Assembly: GCF_002865605.1 (NCBI RefSeq)
Contig: NZ_CP025583.1
Span: 2,336,501 to 2,400,500, forward strand
DNA length: 64,000 bases
Direction: 5' to 3'
Source: Paracoccus jeotgali
Lineage (GTDB): Bacteria; Pseudomonadota; Alphaproteobacteria; Rhodobacterales; Rhodobacteraceae
The translations under genes and the position numbers were made by a program. The notes under the pieces were generated by a model. That model had not been told where the DNA came from. It searched no databases and saw only the letters and a list, made by a program, of their open reading frames with translations. Shown here one piece after another: positions 36,478-46,633 of this stretch (positions within the stretch are counted from its first letter, which is position 1; each line of letters begins with the position of its first letter).

Positions 36478-37806
36478 CTAGAGATAGTCACCCCGGGCCA
36501 GCCCATACTTGGCCATCTTTTCGTTCAGCGTCCGGCGCGGCAGGCATAATTCGTCCATGACCGCGGCGATGCTGCCCTTGTGGCGGCGCATGGTGTTGTC
36601 GATCAGCATCTTCTCGAAACTCTCGACATATTCCTTCAGCGGCTTGCCCTCGGTGGTGGTCGCCTGGGCCTGATCCTCGTCGCCCTCGCTCATCAGAAGC
36701 GAGGTGATCGAGCCGCTGCCCCGGCGGTTCTGCAGCACCGCGCGTTCGGCCACGTTGATCAGCTGGCGGACATTGCCCGGCCACGGTGCCTGCAAAAGCT
36801 GCGCGGCCTCTTGGGCGTTCACCTGCGGCGGCTCGCAGCCATATTCATCGGCGAATTGCTCGGTCATGCGGGTGAACAGCGCGAGGATATCCTCGCCCCG
36901 CGCGCGCAGCGGCGGCACCGTGATCTGCAGCGCCGAGAGGCGATAGAACAGGTCCGGGCGCAGCAGATCCTCGGGCTTGCGGCCATCGCCACGGGCGTTC
37001 GAGATGGCGATGATGCGGGTCTCGGCGGGGCTGGCCTGATCGGCGATGAAGCCCAGCAACCGGGCCTGCAGCGCGTCGGGCAGCGCCTCGATATCCTCGA
37101 GACACAGGGTGCCGCCCCGCGCCTCTTCCACGGCGGGGATCATGTCCTCGGCCGGGCCGAACAGCCGCGCCGACAGCTTTTCGGCGTCAAAGGCCGCGCA
37201 GGCCACCGGCACGAATTTGCGCGAGGCGCGCGGCCCGACGGCGTGCAGCGCATGGGCGACCAGCGTCTTGCCGGTCCCGGTCTCGCCGTCGATCAGCACA
37301 TGGCCGTCGGCCTGCCCGAGATCGAGGATATCCTCGCGCAGCCTTTCCATCGCCGCCGACTGGCCGACCAGCTTGGACATGACCTGCTGGCCTTCCGACA
37401 GGTCGCGGCGCAGCGCGCGGTTGTCCAGCGTCATGCGCCGCGTCTGCGTCGCCTTCTTGGCCAGTTCGGTCAGCCGGTCAGGCTTGAACGGCTTTTCCAT
37501 GAAATCCATCGCCCCGATCCGCATCGCCTCGACCGCCATCGGCACGTCGCCATGACCGGTGATCATGATGACCGGCAGCGCCGAATCGATGCTCATCAGG
37601 CGTTTCAGGAACGCCATGCCGTCCATCCCCGGCATCCGCATGTCCGAGATGACGACCCCCGGCCAGTCCGGTCCGATCTCTTTCAGCGCCTCTTCGGCCG
37701 AGGGATAGGTGACGGTGTTGAACCCCGACAGGACCAGCCACTGGCTGATCGATTCGCGCATATCGGGTTCGTCGTCCACGATGGCGATGCGCAGGGTCTT
37801 GTTCAT
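36478..37806 (-). CDS. dctD: DctD-like response regulator with degenerate AAA+ domain
   Basis: A 442-residue NtrC-family regulator: receiver domain (phosphoacceptor D55 in VVISDMRMPG), AAA+ domain with Walker A GETGTGKT near residue 176, and a C-terminal Fis-type helix-turn-helix (LCLPRRTLNEKMAKYGL). The GAFTGA loop that contacts sigma54 is missing: the sequence runs from RLFGPAEDMIPAVEEARGG straight to the Walker B region, which reads TLCLEDI instead of TLFLDEI. It is therefore unlikely to work as a standard sigma54 activator. The ATG at 37806 has AAGGA eight bases upstream; one at 37824 overlaps the dctB stop. It pairs with the sensor kinase encoded just before it. Confidence 0.88.
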   Translation of the reverse strand: MNKTLRIAIVDDEPDMRESISQWLVLSGFNTVTYPSAEEALKEIGPDWPGVVISDMRMPGMDGMAFLKRLMSIDSALPVIMITGHGDVPMAVEAMRIGAMDFMEKPFKPDRLTELAKKATQTRRMTLDNRALRRDLSEGQQVMSKLVGQSAAMERLREDILDLGQADGHVLIDGETGTGKTLVAHALHAVGPRASRKFVPVACAAFDAEKLSARLFGPAEDMIPAVEEARGGTLCLEDIEALPDALQARLLGFIADQASPAETRIIAISNARGDGRKPEDLLRPDLFYRLSALQITVPPLRARGEDILALFTRMTEQFADEYGCEPPQVNAQEAAQLLQAPWPGNVRQLINVAERAVLQNRRGSGSITSLLMSEGDEDQAQATTTEGKPLKEYVESFEKMLIDNTMRRHKGSIAAVMDELCLPRRTLNEKMAKYGLARGDYL

Positions 37807-37820
37807 GCTGTCATTCCTTT

Positions 37821-39620
37821 TCATTCCGCCGCAAGCGTGCTGGGCGCACCCCGGCTGGCCGGATCATAAAGCGGCAGGACCAGTTCAAACACCGCGCCGC
37901 CGTCATCCTCGGCATTATGGGCGGTCAGGCGGCCGCCGAAATCGGACACGATCCCGGACGAGATGGCCAGCCCCAGCCCGGTGCCCTCGCCCGGTTTCTT
38001 GGTGGTGAAGAACGGCTCGAACAGATTGTCCAGATCGCTGACCCCCGGCCCGTTGTCGCGCACGGTGACAACGGCATTGGCGCCGGTTTCGATCCCGATC
38101 TCGATCCTTGCGTCGCGAACGCCCTTGGTGGCGTCGACGGCGTTGCGCAGCAGGTTGATGATCACCTGTTCCAGCCGGATGCGGTCGCAATAGACCATCA
38201 CCGGGCGGCGCGGCAGGTTGCGCACGATGCGCACCGGGCGGGCGCGCAGCTGCGGCTCCATCATGGTCAGCGCGTTCGATACACCGGCCCGCAGATCGAC
38301 CGGTTCGAACGCCTCGCCACCCTTGCGGGCATAGGATTTCAGTTGCCGGGTGATGCTGCCCATGCGGTCCACCAGATCGTCGATGCGCTGGAAACTGGAC
38401 AGCGCCTCCTCGGACCGGCCGCGATCCAGCAGCAGGCGCGCGCCGGCCAGATAGGTCTTCATCGCGGCGAGGGGCTGGTTCAGCTCGTGGCTGACGCCCG
38501 CCGACATCTCGCCCAAAGCCGCGAGTTTCGAGGATTGCTGCACCGTCTGTTCGGCGACGCGCAATTCGCGCTGCATCCGCTCTCGTTCGGCGATTTCACG
38601 GGTCAGCCGCGCGTTCAGCGCCCGCAGATCGGCCGATTCGCGCATATAGGCGACCGAGCGCCGCTGCGCGCGCCGCGACAGCACATAAAAGATCGCGGCG
38701 GCCAGCATGGCAAAGCCCGTGGCCTCCATCGCCAGCACGGCAAAGACCCGTTCCCGCGTGGATTCATAGGTCGAAAAGCTGTACATCCGCCAGCCGCGGA
38801 AGGGGATGCGGGTTTCGGTCTGCATCACTGCGCGGCCCTTGACCCAAGCATCGCCGGGCGGGGTCGTCCAGTCGCTGGTGACCTGAAAGGCGCGCTCGAT
38901 CGCGTTGGGCGCGGGCCGCAGGGCCAGCGCCTCGTCCAGCGGCAGCCCGCGCCAGCGCCCCTCGGTCGACAGGATCACCTGCCCGGTCGAATCCGTCACC
39001 GCCACCGCGTCGGAAATCCCGGCCCAGCTTTGCTCGAGCCGGCTGAGATCGGTGCCGACGACGATCACCCCCAGCGTCCGCGAACTGTCGGCGATGACGC
39101 GGGAATAGGTGAAGTCGAAGCCGCCATGATCCGAGGGCGAGACGGTGAACACCGTGTCGCGCGACCGCATGGCATCGACGAAATAGGGCGCGGCCACGAA
39201 ATTCGCCCCAAGAATCTGCCGATCCGTCGCCGCCACCGTCCGCCCCGAGGCATCCAGAAGCCGTATCGAAGCCGCCCCGATTTCCTTCTGCGCGGTGATC
39301 AGCCTTGCCGAGGTGGTGGCGAAATCGCCCGAGGACAGCGCCGAGATCAGCGCCGGGTCGCGCGCCAGCATCATCGGCACGACCGAATTGCGCTGCAGTT
39401 CCGACTGCAACTGCCCGGAATACAGCGTCCCGCGCAGTTCGGCCCGGACGCGGGTGTTTTCGGAATAGCGCTCGGTCAGCCAGGCGCTGCTGGACCACAT
39501 CACCGTCCCGGCCAGCAGCAGCAGGATCGCCAGCGCAAACCGCAGCAGCCAGGGGTTCGCCGCAGCATCGCCCTCGACCCCGCGCGCGGGGCGATCATCC
39601 TGTGGCGGGGTCAGGGGCAA
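37821..39620 (-). CDS. dctB: DctB-like C4-dicarboxylate sensor histidine kinase
   Basis: A 599-residue inner-membrane kinase with one N-terminal helix (about 25-45), a periplasmic double-Cache sensor region, a second helix near residue 290, a coiled region, the DHp box GVSHELNQPLAAMKTYL near residue 375, and an ATPase domain with NLLRNAVDATKG, DNGPGVSD and GEGTGLGLAIS. Layout and sequence match DctB, which senses succinate, fumarate and malate. The TTG start has AAAAGG six bases upstream. No dctA or dctPQM transporter gene is adjacent, so the regulated target is not visible here. Confidence 0.88.
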   Translation of the reverse strand: MPLTPPQDDRPARGVEGDAAANPWLLRFALAILLLLAGTVMWSSSAWLTERYSENTRVRAELRGTLYSGQLQSELQRNSVVPMMLARDPALISALSSGDFATTSARLITAQKEIGAASIRLLDASGRTVAATDRQILGANFVAAPYFVDAMRSRDTVFTVSPSDHGGFDFTYSRVIADSSRTLGVIVVGTDLSRLEQSWAGISDAVAVTDSTGQVILSTEGRWRGLPLDEALALRPAPNAIERAFQVTSDWTTPPGDAWVKGRAVMQTETRIPFRGWRMYSFSTYESTRERVFAVLAMEATGFAMLAAAIFYVLSRRAQRRSVAYMRESADLRALNARLTREIAERERMQRELRVAEQTVQQSSKLAALGEMSAGVSHELNQPLAAMKTYLAGARLLLDRGRSEEALSSFQRIDDLVDRMGSITRQLKSYARKGGEAFEPVDLRAGVSNALTMMEPQLRARPVRIVRNLPRRPVMVYCDRIRLEQVIINLLRNAVDATKGVRDARIEIGIETGANAVVTVRDNGPGVSDLDNLFEPFFTTKKPGEGTGLGLAISSGIVSDFGGRLTAHNAEDDGGAVFELVLPLYDPASRGAPSTLAAE

Positions 39621-39814
39621 GAGAAACCTTTTGCTGCGTGGGCCAATCGCACCAATCTAGGATCAGCGGACGCCGGTGCCAAGCGGGTGTCGGCCATGCG
39701 GGTTTCGCGCGACTTGGCGCGGGCGCTGCGAGGAAAGCGGGTGCGGGTCTCCCAGGCTCGGCTATGGCTCACGCGGCTGCGGTCCACGCGCGGCGGCGAT
39801 CCCGGCGCCCGGCC

Positions 39815-40483
39815 TCAGGCCGCTTGCAGCGAATCGACCAGCCCCGCGAACATCGCGGTGCCGTCGGTGCCGCCATGGGCGGGGTCCACGGCGCGTTCCG
39901 GGTGGGGCATCATGCCCAGCACGCGGCGGTTTTCGGACAGCACGCCCGCGATATCCCCGACCGAGCCGTTGACCGGATCGGCATAGCGGAAGGCGATCCG
40001 GTCCTGATCCTGCAACTGCTGCAACCCCTCGGGGCCGATCTGGTAGTTGCCGTCGTGATGGGCAATCGGGATCGAGAGCGTCTGCCCCTGCTGATAGCCG
40101 CGGGTAAAGGCGCTGTCGGTCGTCACCACCTGCAACCCCACCGGCCGCGAGATGAAAGTCAGGCCAGAGTTCCGCATCAGCGCGCCGGGCAGCAGGCCAA
40201 GCTCGGTCAGCACCTGAAAGCCGTTGCAGACCCCCAGCACATAGCCGCCCGCCTGTGCATGGGCGCGCAGCGCGCGGGCGATGGGCGATTGCGCGGCAAT
40301 CGCGCCGCAGCGCAGATAGTCGCCAAAGGAGAACCCGCCGGGGACGGCGACCAGATCGGTGCCGGGGGGCAGCGCGTCGTCCTTGTGCCAGACCTGCGCC
40401 ACCTCGGCGCCGGCGGCGGCCAGCGCGACGCGCAGGTCGCGGTCGCAGTTCGATCCGGGGAAGGTGATGACAGCGGCTTTCAT
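39815..40483 (-). CDS. purQ: Phosphoribosylformylglycinamidine synthase subunit PurQ
   Basis: PurQ is the glutaminase subunit that feeds ammonia to PurL in the fourth step of purine synthesis. The 222-residue protein has the class I amidotransferase fold with the nucleophile cysteine in [20 protein letters not shown] and the His-Glu pair in [10 protein letters not shown]. PurS and PurC are encoded 13 kb away on the other strand, so this copy has its own transcription unit. A 194-base gap to dctB shows nothing of note. Confidence 0.97.
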   Translation of the reverse strand: MKAAVITFPGSNCDRDLRVALAAAGAEVAQVWHKDDALPPGTDLVAVPGGFSFGDYLRCGAIAAQSPIARALRAHAQAGGYVLGVCNGFQVLTELGLLPGALMRNSGLTFISRPVGLQVVTTDSAFTRGYQQGQTLSIPIAHHDGNYQIGPEGLQQLQDQDRIAFRYADPVNGSVGDIAGVLSENRRVLGMMPHPERAVDPAHGGTDGTAMFAGLVDSLQAA

Positions 40484-40774
40484 GGCGCAGGCTCCGGTCC
40501 GGGGGATGAAACGGGGAATCGGGCGTTATCCGCTGTCAGATAGCGTGCCGGACCCCGCAGGGGAAGGGGCGGGTGGATTATTCGCGGGGGGAGCTAGCGA
40601 CGGACGGGATCGCCGGGCGGGGGTCTGAGGCCAGAGGCAGCCAAGGGCGTGAAGCGCGATGGTGCTGGAAGCCTTCGCGAGAACAGGGCGCGAGCCATGG
40701 GGCAGACGAGTGAGCCGCGATTTAGTGCTTGAGGGGTTAAGACGCTAGAAACAGTCCCGCCAACCCCGACACAT
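40484..40774. other. Intergenic region without recognisable gene
   Basis: About 290 bases between the purQ start and the icd terminator. No open frame with ribosome binding site or plausible protein was seen on either strand. The purQ promoter should lie here on the minus strand, but no convincing -35/-10 pair stands out. Confidence 0.5.
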
Positions 40775-40802
40775 CAAAAGGCCGGGCGCGATGGCCCGGC
40801 CT
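40775..40802 (-). terminator. Intrinsic terminator of icd
   Basis: AGGCCGGGC pairs with GCCCGGCCT around a six-base loop and is followed on the minus strand by TTTT. It lies 27 bases past the icd stop. Confidence 0.75.
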
Positions 40803-40828
40803 CTCTTGTCACTCAGCCGACTGAAATC

Positions 40829-42040
40829 TCAGGTCAGCGCCTTGTTCAGATACTCGTCGACCTTTTCCAGATAGCCCATCGTCGACAGCCATTTCTGGTC
40901 CGGCCCGACCAGCAGGGCCAGGTCTTTGGTCATGTAGCCATCCTCGACCGCCTGCACGGTGACCTTCTCCAGCGTCTCGGCGAAGGTCATCAGCGCCGCG
41001 TTGTCGTCCAGCTTGGCGCGGTGCTTCAGCCCGCCCGTCCACGCATAGATCGACGCGATCGAGTTGGTCGAGGTCTCGTTGCCCTTCTGATGCTCGCGAT
41101 AGTGGCGGGTGACGGTGCCGTGGGCGGCCTCGGCCTCGACGGTCTTGCCGTCCGGGGTCATCAGCACCGAGGTCATCAGCCCCAGCGAGCCGAAGCCCTG
41201 CGCCACCGTGTCGGACTGCACGTCGCCGTCATAGTTCTTGCACGCCCAGACATAGCCGCCGTTCCATTTCAGGTTCGAGGCCACCATGTCGTCGATCAGG
41301 CGATGCTCATAGGTGATGCCGGCCTGCTTGAACTTGTCCTCGAACTCGGCCTCGTAGACCTCCTGGAACAGATCCTTGAAGCGGCCGTCATAGGCCTTGA
41401 GGATGGTGTTCTTGGTCGACAGATAGACCGGGAACTTGCGCAGCAGCCCGTAATTCATGCTGGCGCGGGCGAAATCGCGGATCGAGTCGTCCAGGTTGTA
41501 CATCGCCATCGCCACGCCCGAGGACGGGGCGTCGAAGACCTCGCGCTCGATCGTCTCGCCATCTTCGCCGACAAAGCGGATGGTCAGCTTGCCGGGGCCG
41601 GGAAAGCGGAAATCGGTGGCCTTGTACTGGTCGCCATAGGCGTGACGGCCGACGACGACGGGCTTGGTCCAGTGCGGGACCAGACGCGGCACGTTGCGGG
41701 CGATGATCGGCTCGCGGAAGATCACGCCGCCCAGGATGTTGCGGATGGTGCCGTTGGGGCTGCGCCACATCTTCTTCAGGCCGAATTCCTCGACCCGCGC
41801 CTCGTCCGGGGTGATGGTCGCGCATTTCACGCCGACGCCGTATTCCTTGATCGCATGGGCGGCATCGACGGTGATCTGATCCTCGGTGCGGTCACGCTCT
41901 TCGATGCCCAGATCGTAATATTTCAGGTCGATGTCGAGATAGGGCAGGATCAGCTTTTGCTTGATGAAATCCCAGATGATCCGGGTCATCTCGTCGCCGT
42001 CCAGCTCGACGACGGGGTTGGCTACCTTGATCTTCGACAT
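40829..42040 (-). CDS. icd: NADP-dependent isocitrate dehydrogenase
   Basis: It oxidatively decarboxylates isocitrate to 2-oxoglutarate in the citric acid cycle. The 403-residue protein belongs to the homodimeric type II group, the same class as mitochondrial enzymes, rather than the E. coli type. The substrate loop [12 protein letters not shown] is intact, as is the region [16 protein letters not shown] that binds NADP. The start at 42040 follows AAAGGGACG. Monocistronic, with its own terminator. Confidence 0.97.
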   Translation of the reverse strand: MSKIKVANPVVELDGDEMTRIIWDFIKQKLILPYLDIDLKYYDLGIEERDRTEDQITVDAAHAIKEYGVGVKCATITPDEARVEEFGLKKMWRSPNGTIRNILGGVIFREPIIARNVPRLVPHWTKPVVVGRHAYGDQYKATDFRFPGPGKLTIRFVGEDGETIEREVFDAPSSGVAMAMYNLDDSIRDFARASMNYGLLRKFPVYLSTKNTILKAYDGRFKDLFQEVYEAEFEDKFKQAGITYEHRLIDDMVASNLKWNGGYVWACKNYDGDVQSDTVAQGFGSLGLMTSVLMTPDGKTVEAEAAHGTVTRHYREHQKGNETSTNSIASIYAWTGGLKHRAKLDDNAALMTFAETLEKVTVQAVEDGYMTKDLALLVGPDQKWLSTMGYLEKVDEYLNKALT

Positions 42041-42108
42041 GGGACGTCCCTTTGCTTCAATGGCGGTTCCGCGGCGGTATAGCCGGTTCGGCCAAGAAAC
42101 GGAAGATG

Positions 42109-42124
42109 GTATGCATTTGTATGC
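42109..42124. repeat. GTATGC direct repeat upstream of icd
   Basis: GTATGC occurs twice with four bases between, giving a ten-base period, about 70 bases before the icd start and just after the HD gene end. Helical phasing suggests a possible regulator site. Confidence 0.3.
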
Positions 42125-42135
42125 GGTGCGCGCGC

Positions 42136-42750
42136 CTAGCCGAAGAAGGCGCGCACCCGTTCATGCAGATGCGCCCAGACCTCGGGCAGGCCGCGGGTGA
42201 TCCGGCTGCCGACGCGGGTCTCGATATCGGCCTGCGTCACGCCGAAACGCCGCCAGCCGACCCCGTTCGAGGCCAGGTTCTGGACCAGCGGCTGCGTTCG
42301 GTCCAGCGATTTGGCGAAGACCGCATCGGGGGTCTGCGCCTCTTCGAATTCCTGCCACAGCGCCAGAAAGGCGGAACCCTGCGGATCGGGCAGCAGGCCA
42401 AAGATCCGCTCGGCGGCGCGGGCCTCGGCGGCCTTGACCTCGGGCGCGTCATGGGCCTGACCGTTGGCAGCGTGCAGCGGCACGTCGCCCACGTCGATCT
42501 CGACCAGGTCATGCAGGATCAACATGCGGATGGCGCGGTCGACATTGACGCCGGGCTGGGCCTGCCCCTCCATCACCATCGCATAGAGGGTCAGGTGCCA
42601 GCTATGCTCGGCGCTGTTTTCCTGCCGCGACAGATCGTTGAGCGTATTCGCCCGCTCGACCGCCTTCAGCCGGTCGGCCTCGACCAGAAAGTCCAGCCGC
42701 TGCGCCAGCTCGTCGCGTGGCGCAGCCTGTCCGTTCAGGGCCGACGGCAT
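42136..42750 (-). CDS. HD-domain phosphohydrolase (HDDC2/YfbR-like 5'-deoxynucleotidase)
   Basis: A 204-residue cytoplasmic HD-superfamily protein. The metal-binding pattern is visible as [14 protein letters not shown] and [14 protein letters not shown], which match the HDDC2/YfbR group that removes phosphate from deoxynucleoside monophosphates. The C-terminal 60 residues are less conserved. It lies five bases after the alpha/beta hydrolase gene, so they are co-transcribed. The exact substrate is inferred from the family. Confidence 0.85.
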   Translation of the reverse strand: MPSALNGQAAPRDELAQRLDFLVEADRLKAVERANTLNDLSRQENSAEHSWHLTLYAMVMEGQAQPGVNVDRAIRMLILHDLVEIDVGDVPLHAANGQAHDAPEVKAAEARAAERIFGLLPDPQGSAFLALWQEFEEAQTPDAVFAKSLDRTQPLVQNLASNGVGWRRFGVTQADIETRVGSRITRGLPEVWAHLHERVRAFFG

Positions 42751-42755
42751 CGGCC

Positions 42756-43415
42756 CTACCGCGAGGTTTCGGTAAGGCGCCGGCGCACATAATTCTGCAC
42801 CGTGTCGATCATCGGGGCCATATGCGCCTCGTCATCGCGGAAGAAGTGGTCCGCGCCTTCGATGACCTCGTGGCTGATGGTGATGCCCTTCTGCTCGCGC
42901 AGCTTGCCGACCAGCGCCTCGGTATCCTTGGCCGGGGCCACCCGGTCGGCGCTGCCGTTGATGATCAGCCCCGAGGCCGGACACGGCGCCAGAAAGCTAA
43001 AATCATACAGGTTGGCCTGCGGCGAGACGCTGATGAAGCCGGTGATCTCGGGGCGGCGCATCAGAAGCTGCATCCCGATCCAGGCGCCAAAGCTGAAGCC
43101 CGCGACCCAGCAATGCTTGCTGCTGGGGTTCATCGCCTGCAGGTAATCAAGCGCGGCGGCGGCGTCGGACAGTTCCCCGATGCCCTGATCGAACTCGCCC
43201 TGCGAGCGCCCCACCCCGCGGAAGTTGAAGCGCATGACGGTGAAGCCGATCTTGTGAAAGGCATAGTGCAGATTATAGACGACACGGTTGTTCATCGTGC
43301 CGCCGAATTGCGGGTGCGGGTGCAGGATGATCGCGATGGGTGCGTCGGGCTTGGGCTGGGTATGATAACGGCCTTCAAGGCGGCCATCGGGACCGGCAAA
43401 GATCAATTCGGGCAT
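42756..43415 (-). CDS. Alpha/beta hydrolase (dienelactone-hydrolase-like)
   Basis: A 219-residue cytoplasmic hydrolase. The nucleophile elbow is GFSFGAWIG, the acid is probably in INGSADRVAP, and the histidine in EGADHFF, so the triad is complete. The N-terminal HPHPQFGGTMNN is typical of a conserved subgroup of unknown substrate. I used the ATG before PELIFAGPDG with GAAGGAT ahead; the longer frame starts in non-coding sequence. It heads a two-gene unit with the HD gene. Confidence 0.88.
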   Translation of the reverse strand: MPELIFAGPDGRLEGRYHTQPKPDAPIAIILHPHPQFGGTMNNRVVYNLHYAFHKIGFTVMRFNFRGVGRSQGEFDQGIGELSDAAAALDYLQAMNPSSKHCWVAGFSFGAWIGMQLLMRRPEITGFISVSPQANLYDFSFLAPCPASGLIINGSADRVAPAKDTEALVGKLREQKGITISHEVIEGADHFFRDDEAHMAPMIDTVQNYVRRRLTETSR

Positions 43416-43632
43416 GGGATCCTTCGCGAAACGGTTTTCCTGACGCAGTTTTCTTGACGCAGGCAGGGGCGACAACTATGGCAGACCTGAAGATGTGGGT
43501 CTGTTGCGGCCCGCGCAAGGGGGTCGGGTCGGGTGGCAGTTAGCCCAAGGCCCGTGCCCGCGTCAACATTGCCGCTAAGCCGGGGCGGCCGGTCTGCTGA
43601 CCCGCGCCCCGTGCAGATCATGGGGTTCTGGC

Positions 43633-44097
43633 ATGAAACTTTCGACCAAGGGGCGTTATGGGATGGTGGCGTTGGTCGATCTGGCGCTGCAGCCCGAGGG
43701 CCAGCTGACCTCGCTGGCCGAGATTTCCGAACGTCAGGACGTGTCGCTGGCCTATCTGGAACAGCTTTTCGTGCGGCTGCGCCGGGCCGGGCTGGTGGAA
43801 TCGGCGCGCGGGCCGGGGGGCGGCTATCGGCTGGCCCGCCCCGCGACCGAGATCCGGGTGTCCGACATCATGGCGGCGGTGGATGAAACCGTCAGCGCGC
43901 TGCATGTCGGTGCCGGGGCCTCGGGCGGGGTGTCGGGGTCGCGGGCGCAGACGCTGTCGAACCGGCTGTGGCAAAGCCTGTCGGCGCATGTCTATGTGTT
44001 TTTGCACAACGCCACGCTGGCCGATGTGGCGCGCAACACGCTGCTGCCCTGCCCGGCGGTGCCGAATATCCTGGCCGTGGTGGACGATCAGTCCTGA
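43633..44097 (+). CDS. iscR: Rrf2-family regulator IscR, atypical cysteine content
   Basis: A 154-residue winged-helix Rrf2 regulator. The N-terminal LSTKGRYGMVALVDLA and SLAYLEQLFVRLRRAGLV are typical of IscR, the repressor of Fe-S assembly genes. The three clustered cysteines that bind 2Fe-2S in E. coli IscR are absent: the matching stretch (after VDETVSALHVG) has none, and the only cysteine is in LLPCPAVPN near the end. A single-cysteine IscR that still binds Fe-S was described in Rhodobacter sphaeroides. The gene is alone, 21 kb from the suf run. It is upstream of the ferredoxin reductase gene. Confidence 0.88.
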   Translation: MKLSTKGRYGMVALVDLALQPEGQLTSLAEISERQDVSLAYLEQLFVRLRRAGLVESARGPGGGYRLARPATEIRVSDIMAAVDETVSALHVGAGASGGVSGSRAQTLSNRLWQSLSAHVYVFLHNATLADVARNTLLPCPAVPNILAVVDDQS

Positions 44098-44339
44098 TCG
44101 CGGCGGGCTGGCGCGGGAACATCACGCCGCGCGGGTGGTTTCGGAACGCTGTCAGCGGCTTGCGCGGATCGGCGGGATAACGGCCTTATCCGCGCCGCCC
44201 CCGTGACAGATCGGGGAAAACCGTTCTAGAAATCAGGCAGAGGTCGGGCGGCGCGCGCCGGTCGACCGGGACAATATGCCACCTCGCCCGGCCTTCAATC
44301 ATGGGCCGCCTTGCCTTACATGTTGCAGCAGGACCGCAG

Positions 44340-45212
44340 ATGACACTGGATTTCGCCGTGAATGACGCCCCCGCCACAAGCACTGCCACGACCACCCCCG
44401 CCCCGAACCGCGGAAAGCCGACCCTGCCCGACGCGCAGACGGTGACGGCGGTGCGGCACTGGACCGACTGGCTGTTTTCGTTCCGCGTCACGCGGCCGCC
44501 CAGCCTGCGCTTTCGCTCGGGCGAGTTCGTGATGATCGGGCTGCTTGGCGATAACGGCAAGCCGCTGCTGCGCGCCTATTCCATCGCCTCGCCGAACTGG
44601 GATGACGAGCTCGAGTTCTATTCGATCAAGGTGCCGGACGGGCCGCTGACCTCGAAACTGCAGCATATCCAGGTCGGGGACGAGATCATCCTGCGGCCCA
44701 AGCCGGTCGGCACGCTGGTGCTGGACGCGCTGCTGCCGGGCAAGCGGCTGTGGCTGCTGGCCACCGGCACCGGGATCGCGCCCTTTGCCTCGCTGATGCG
44801 CGACCCGGAAAGCTATGAGCGTTACGAGCAGGTGATCGTCATGCACACCTGCCGCACCGCCGATGAACTTGCCTATGGCGCCGAACTGGTCGAGCAACTG
44901 CGCGACGACCCGCTGCTGGCCGAGATGTATGGCGAGGATTTCCACAAGCGGCTGCTCTATTACCCGACCACGACGCGCGAGGACTCGCCCCGGATGGGCC
45001 GGATCACCGACAACCTGACCTCGGGCAAGGTGTTCGCCGATCTCGACCTGCCGCCGATGGACCCGGAACATGACCGCGCGATGATCTGCGGCAGCCTGGC
45101 CTTCAACATCGACGTGAAAGCGGTGCTGGAAGGCTTCGGCCTGCGCGAGGGCGCCAATTCCGAGCCGCGTGAATTCGTCGTCGAAAAGGCCTTCGTCGGC
45201 GAAGGCATCTGA
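44340..45212 (+). CDS. fpr: Ferredoxin--NADP+ reductase
   Basis: A 290-residue FAD flavoprotein that exchanges electrons between NADPH and ferredoxin or flavodoxin. The FAD motif is RAYSIASPNWDDELEFYSIK, the NADP phosphate-binding part is LLATGTGIAPFASLMRDP, and the C-terminus has GSLAFNIDV and the short bacterial tail. The first 30 residues are an extension rich in Thr and Pro. The ATG at 44340 is preceded by AGGA. A 242-base gap after iscR has a GGATAA/TTATCC dyad but no clear terminator. Confidence 0.93.
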   Translation: MTLDFAVNDAPATSTATTTPAPNRGKPTLPDAQTVTAVRHWTDWLFSFRVTRPPSLRFRSGEFVMIGLLGDNGKPLLRAYSIASPNWDDELEFYSIKVPDGPLTSKLQHIQVGDEIILRPKPVGTLVLDALLPGKRLWLLATGTGIAPFASLMRDPESYERYEQVIVMHTCRTADELAYGAELVEQLRDDPLLAEMYGEDFHKRLLYYPTTTREDSPRMGRITDNLTSGKVFADLDLPPMDPEHDRAMICGSLAFNIDVKAVLEGFGLREGANSEPREFVVEKAFVGEGI

Positions 45213-45264
45213 TAGCGTAGATCAAACCGGCGCCGGAGGCTGACCCCCCCGGCGCCGAGCGCCG

Positions 45265-46473
<1,209 letters not shown>

Positions 46474-46633
46474 CTGCGGCCTCCCTCATGTGACGTTGCC
46501 TTTGGGATAAGGCGGCGGCGGCAGTGACGCAAGCGCGGCGGCGCGATCACGCCCCGATCACGGCCATTTTGGGAACGATGCCGGTCCGGCTCCGTTACAG
46601 TCGCGACACCATCCCAGCATGAATGAGGAAGAT

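Noticed and set aside
44224..44231. TTCTAGAA palindrome between iscR and fpr
   Set aside because: An eight-base palindrome alone is too short, and it does not match a LexA, Fnr or IscR site that I recognise.
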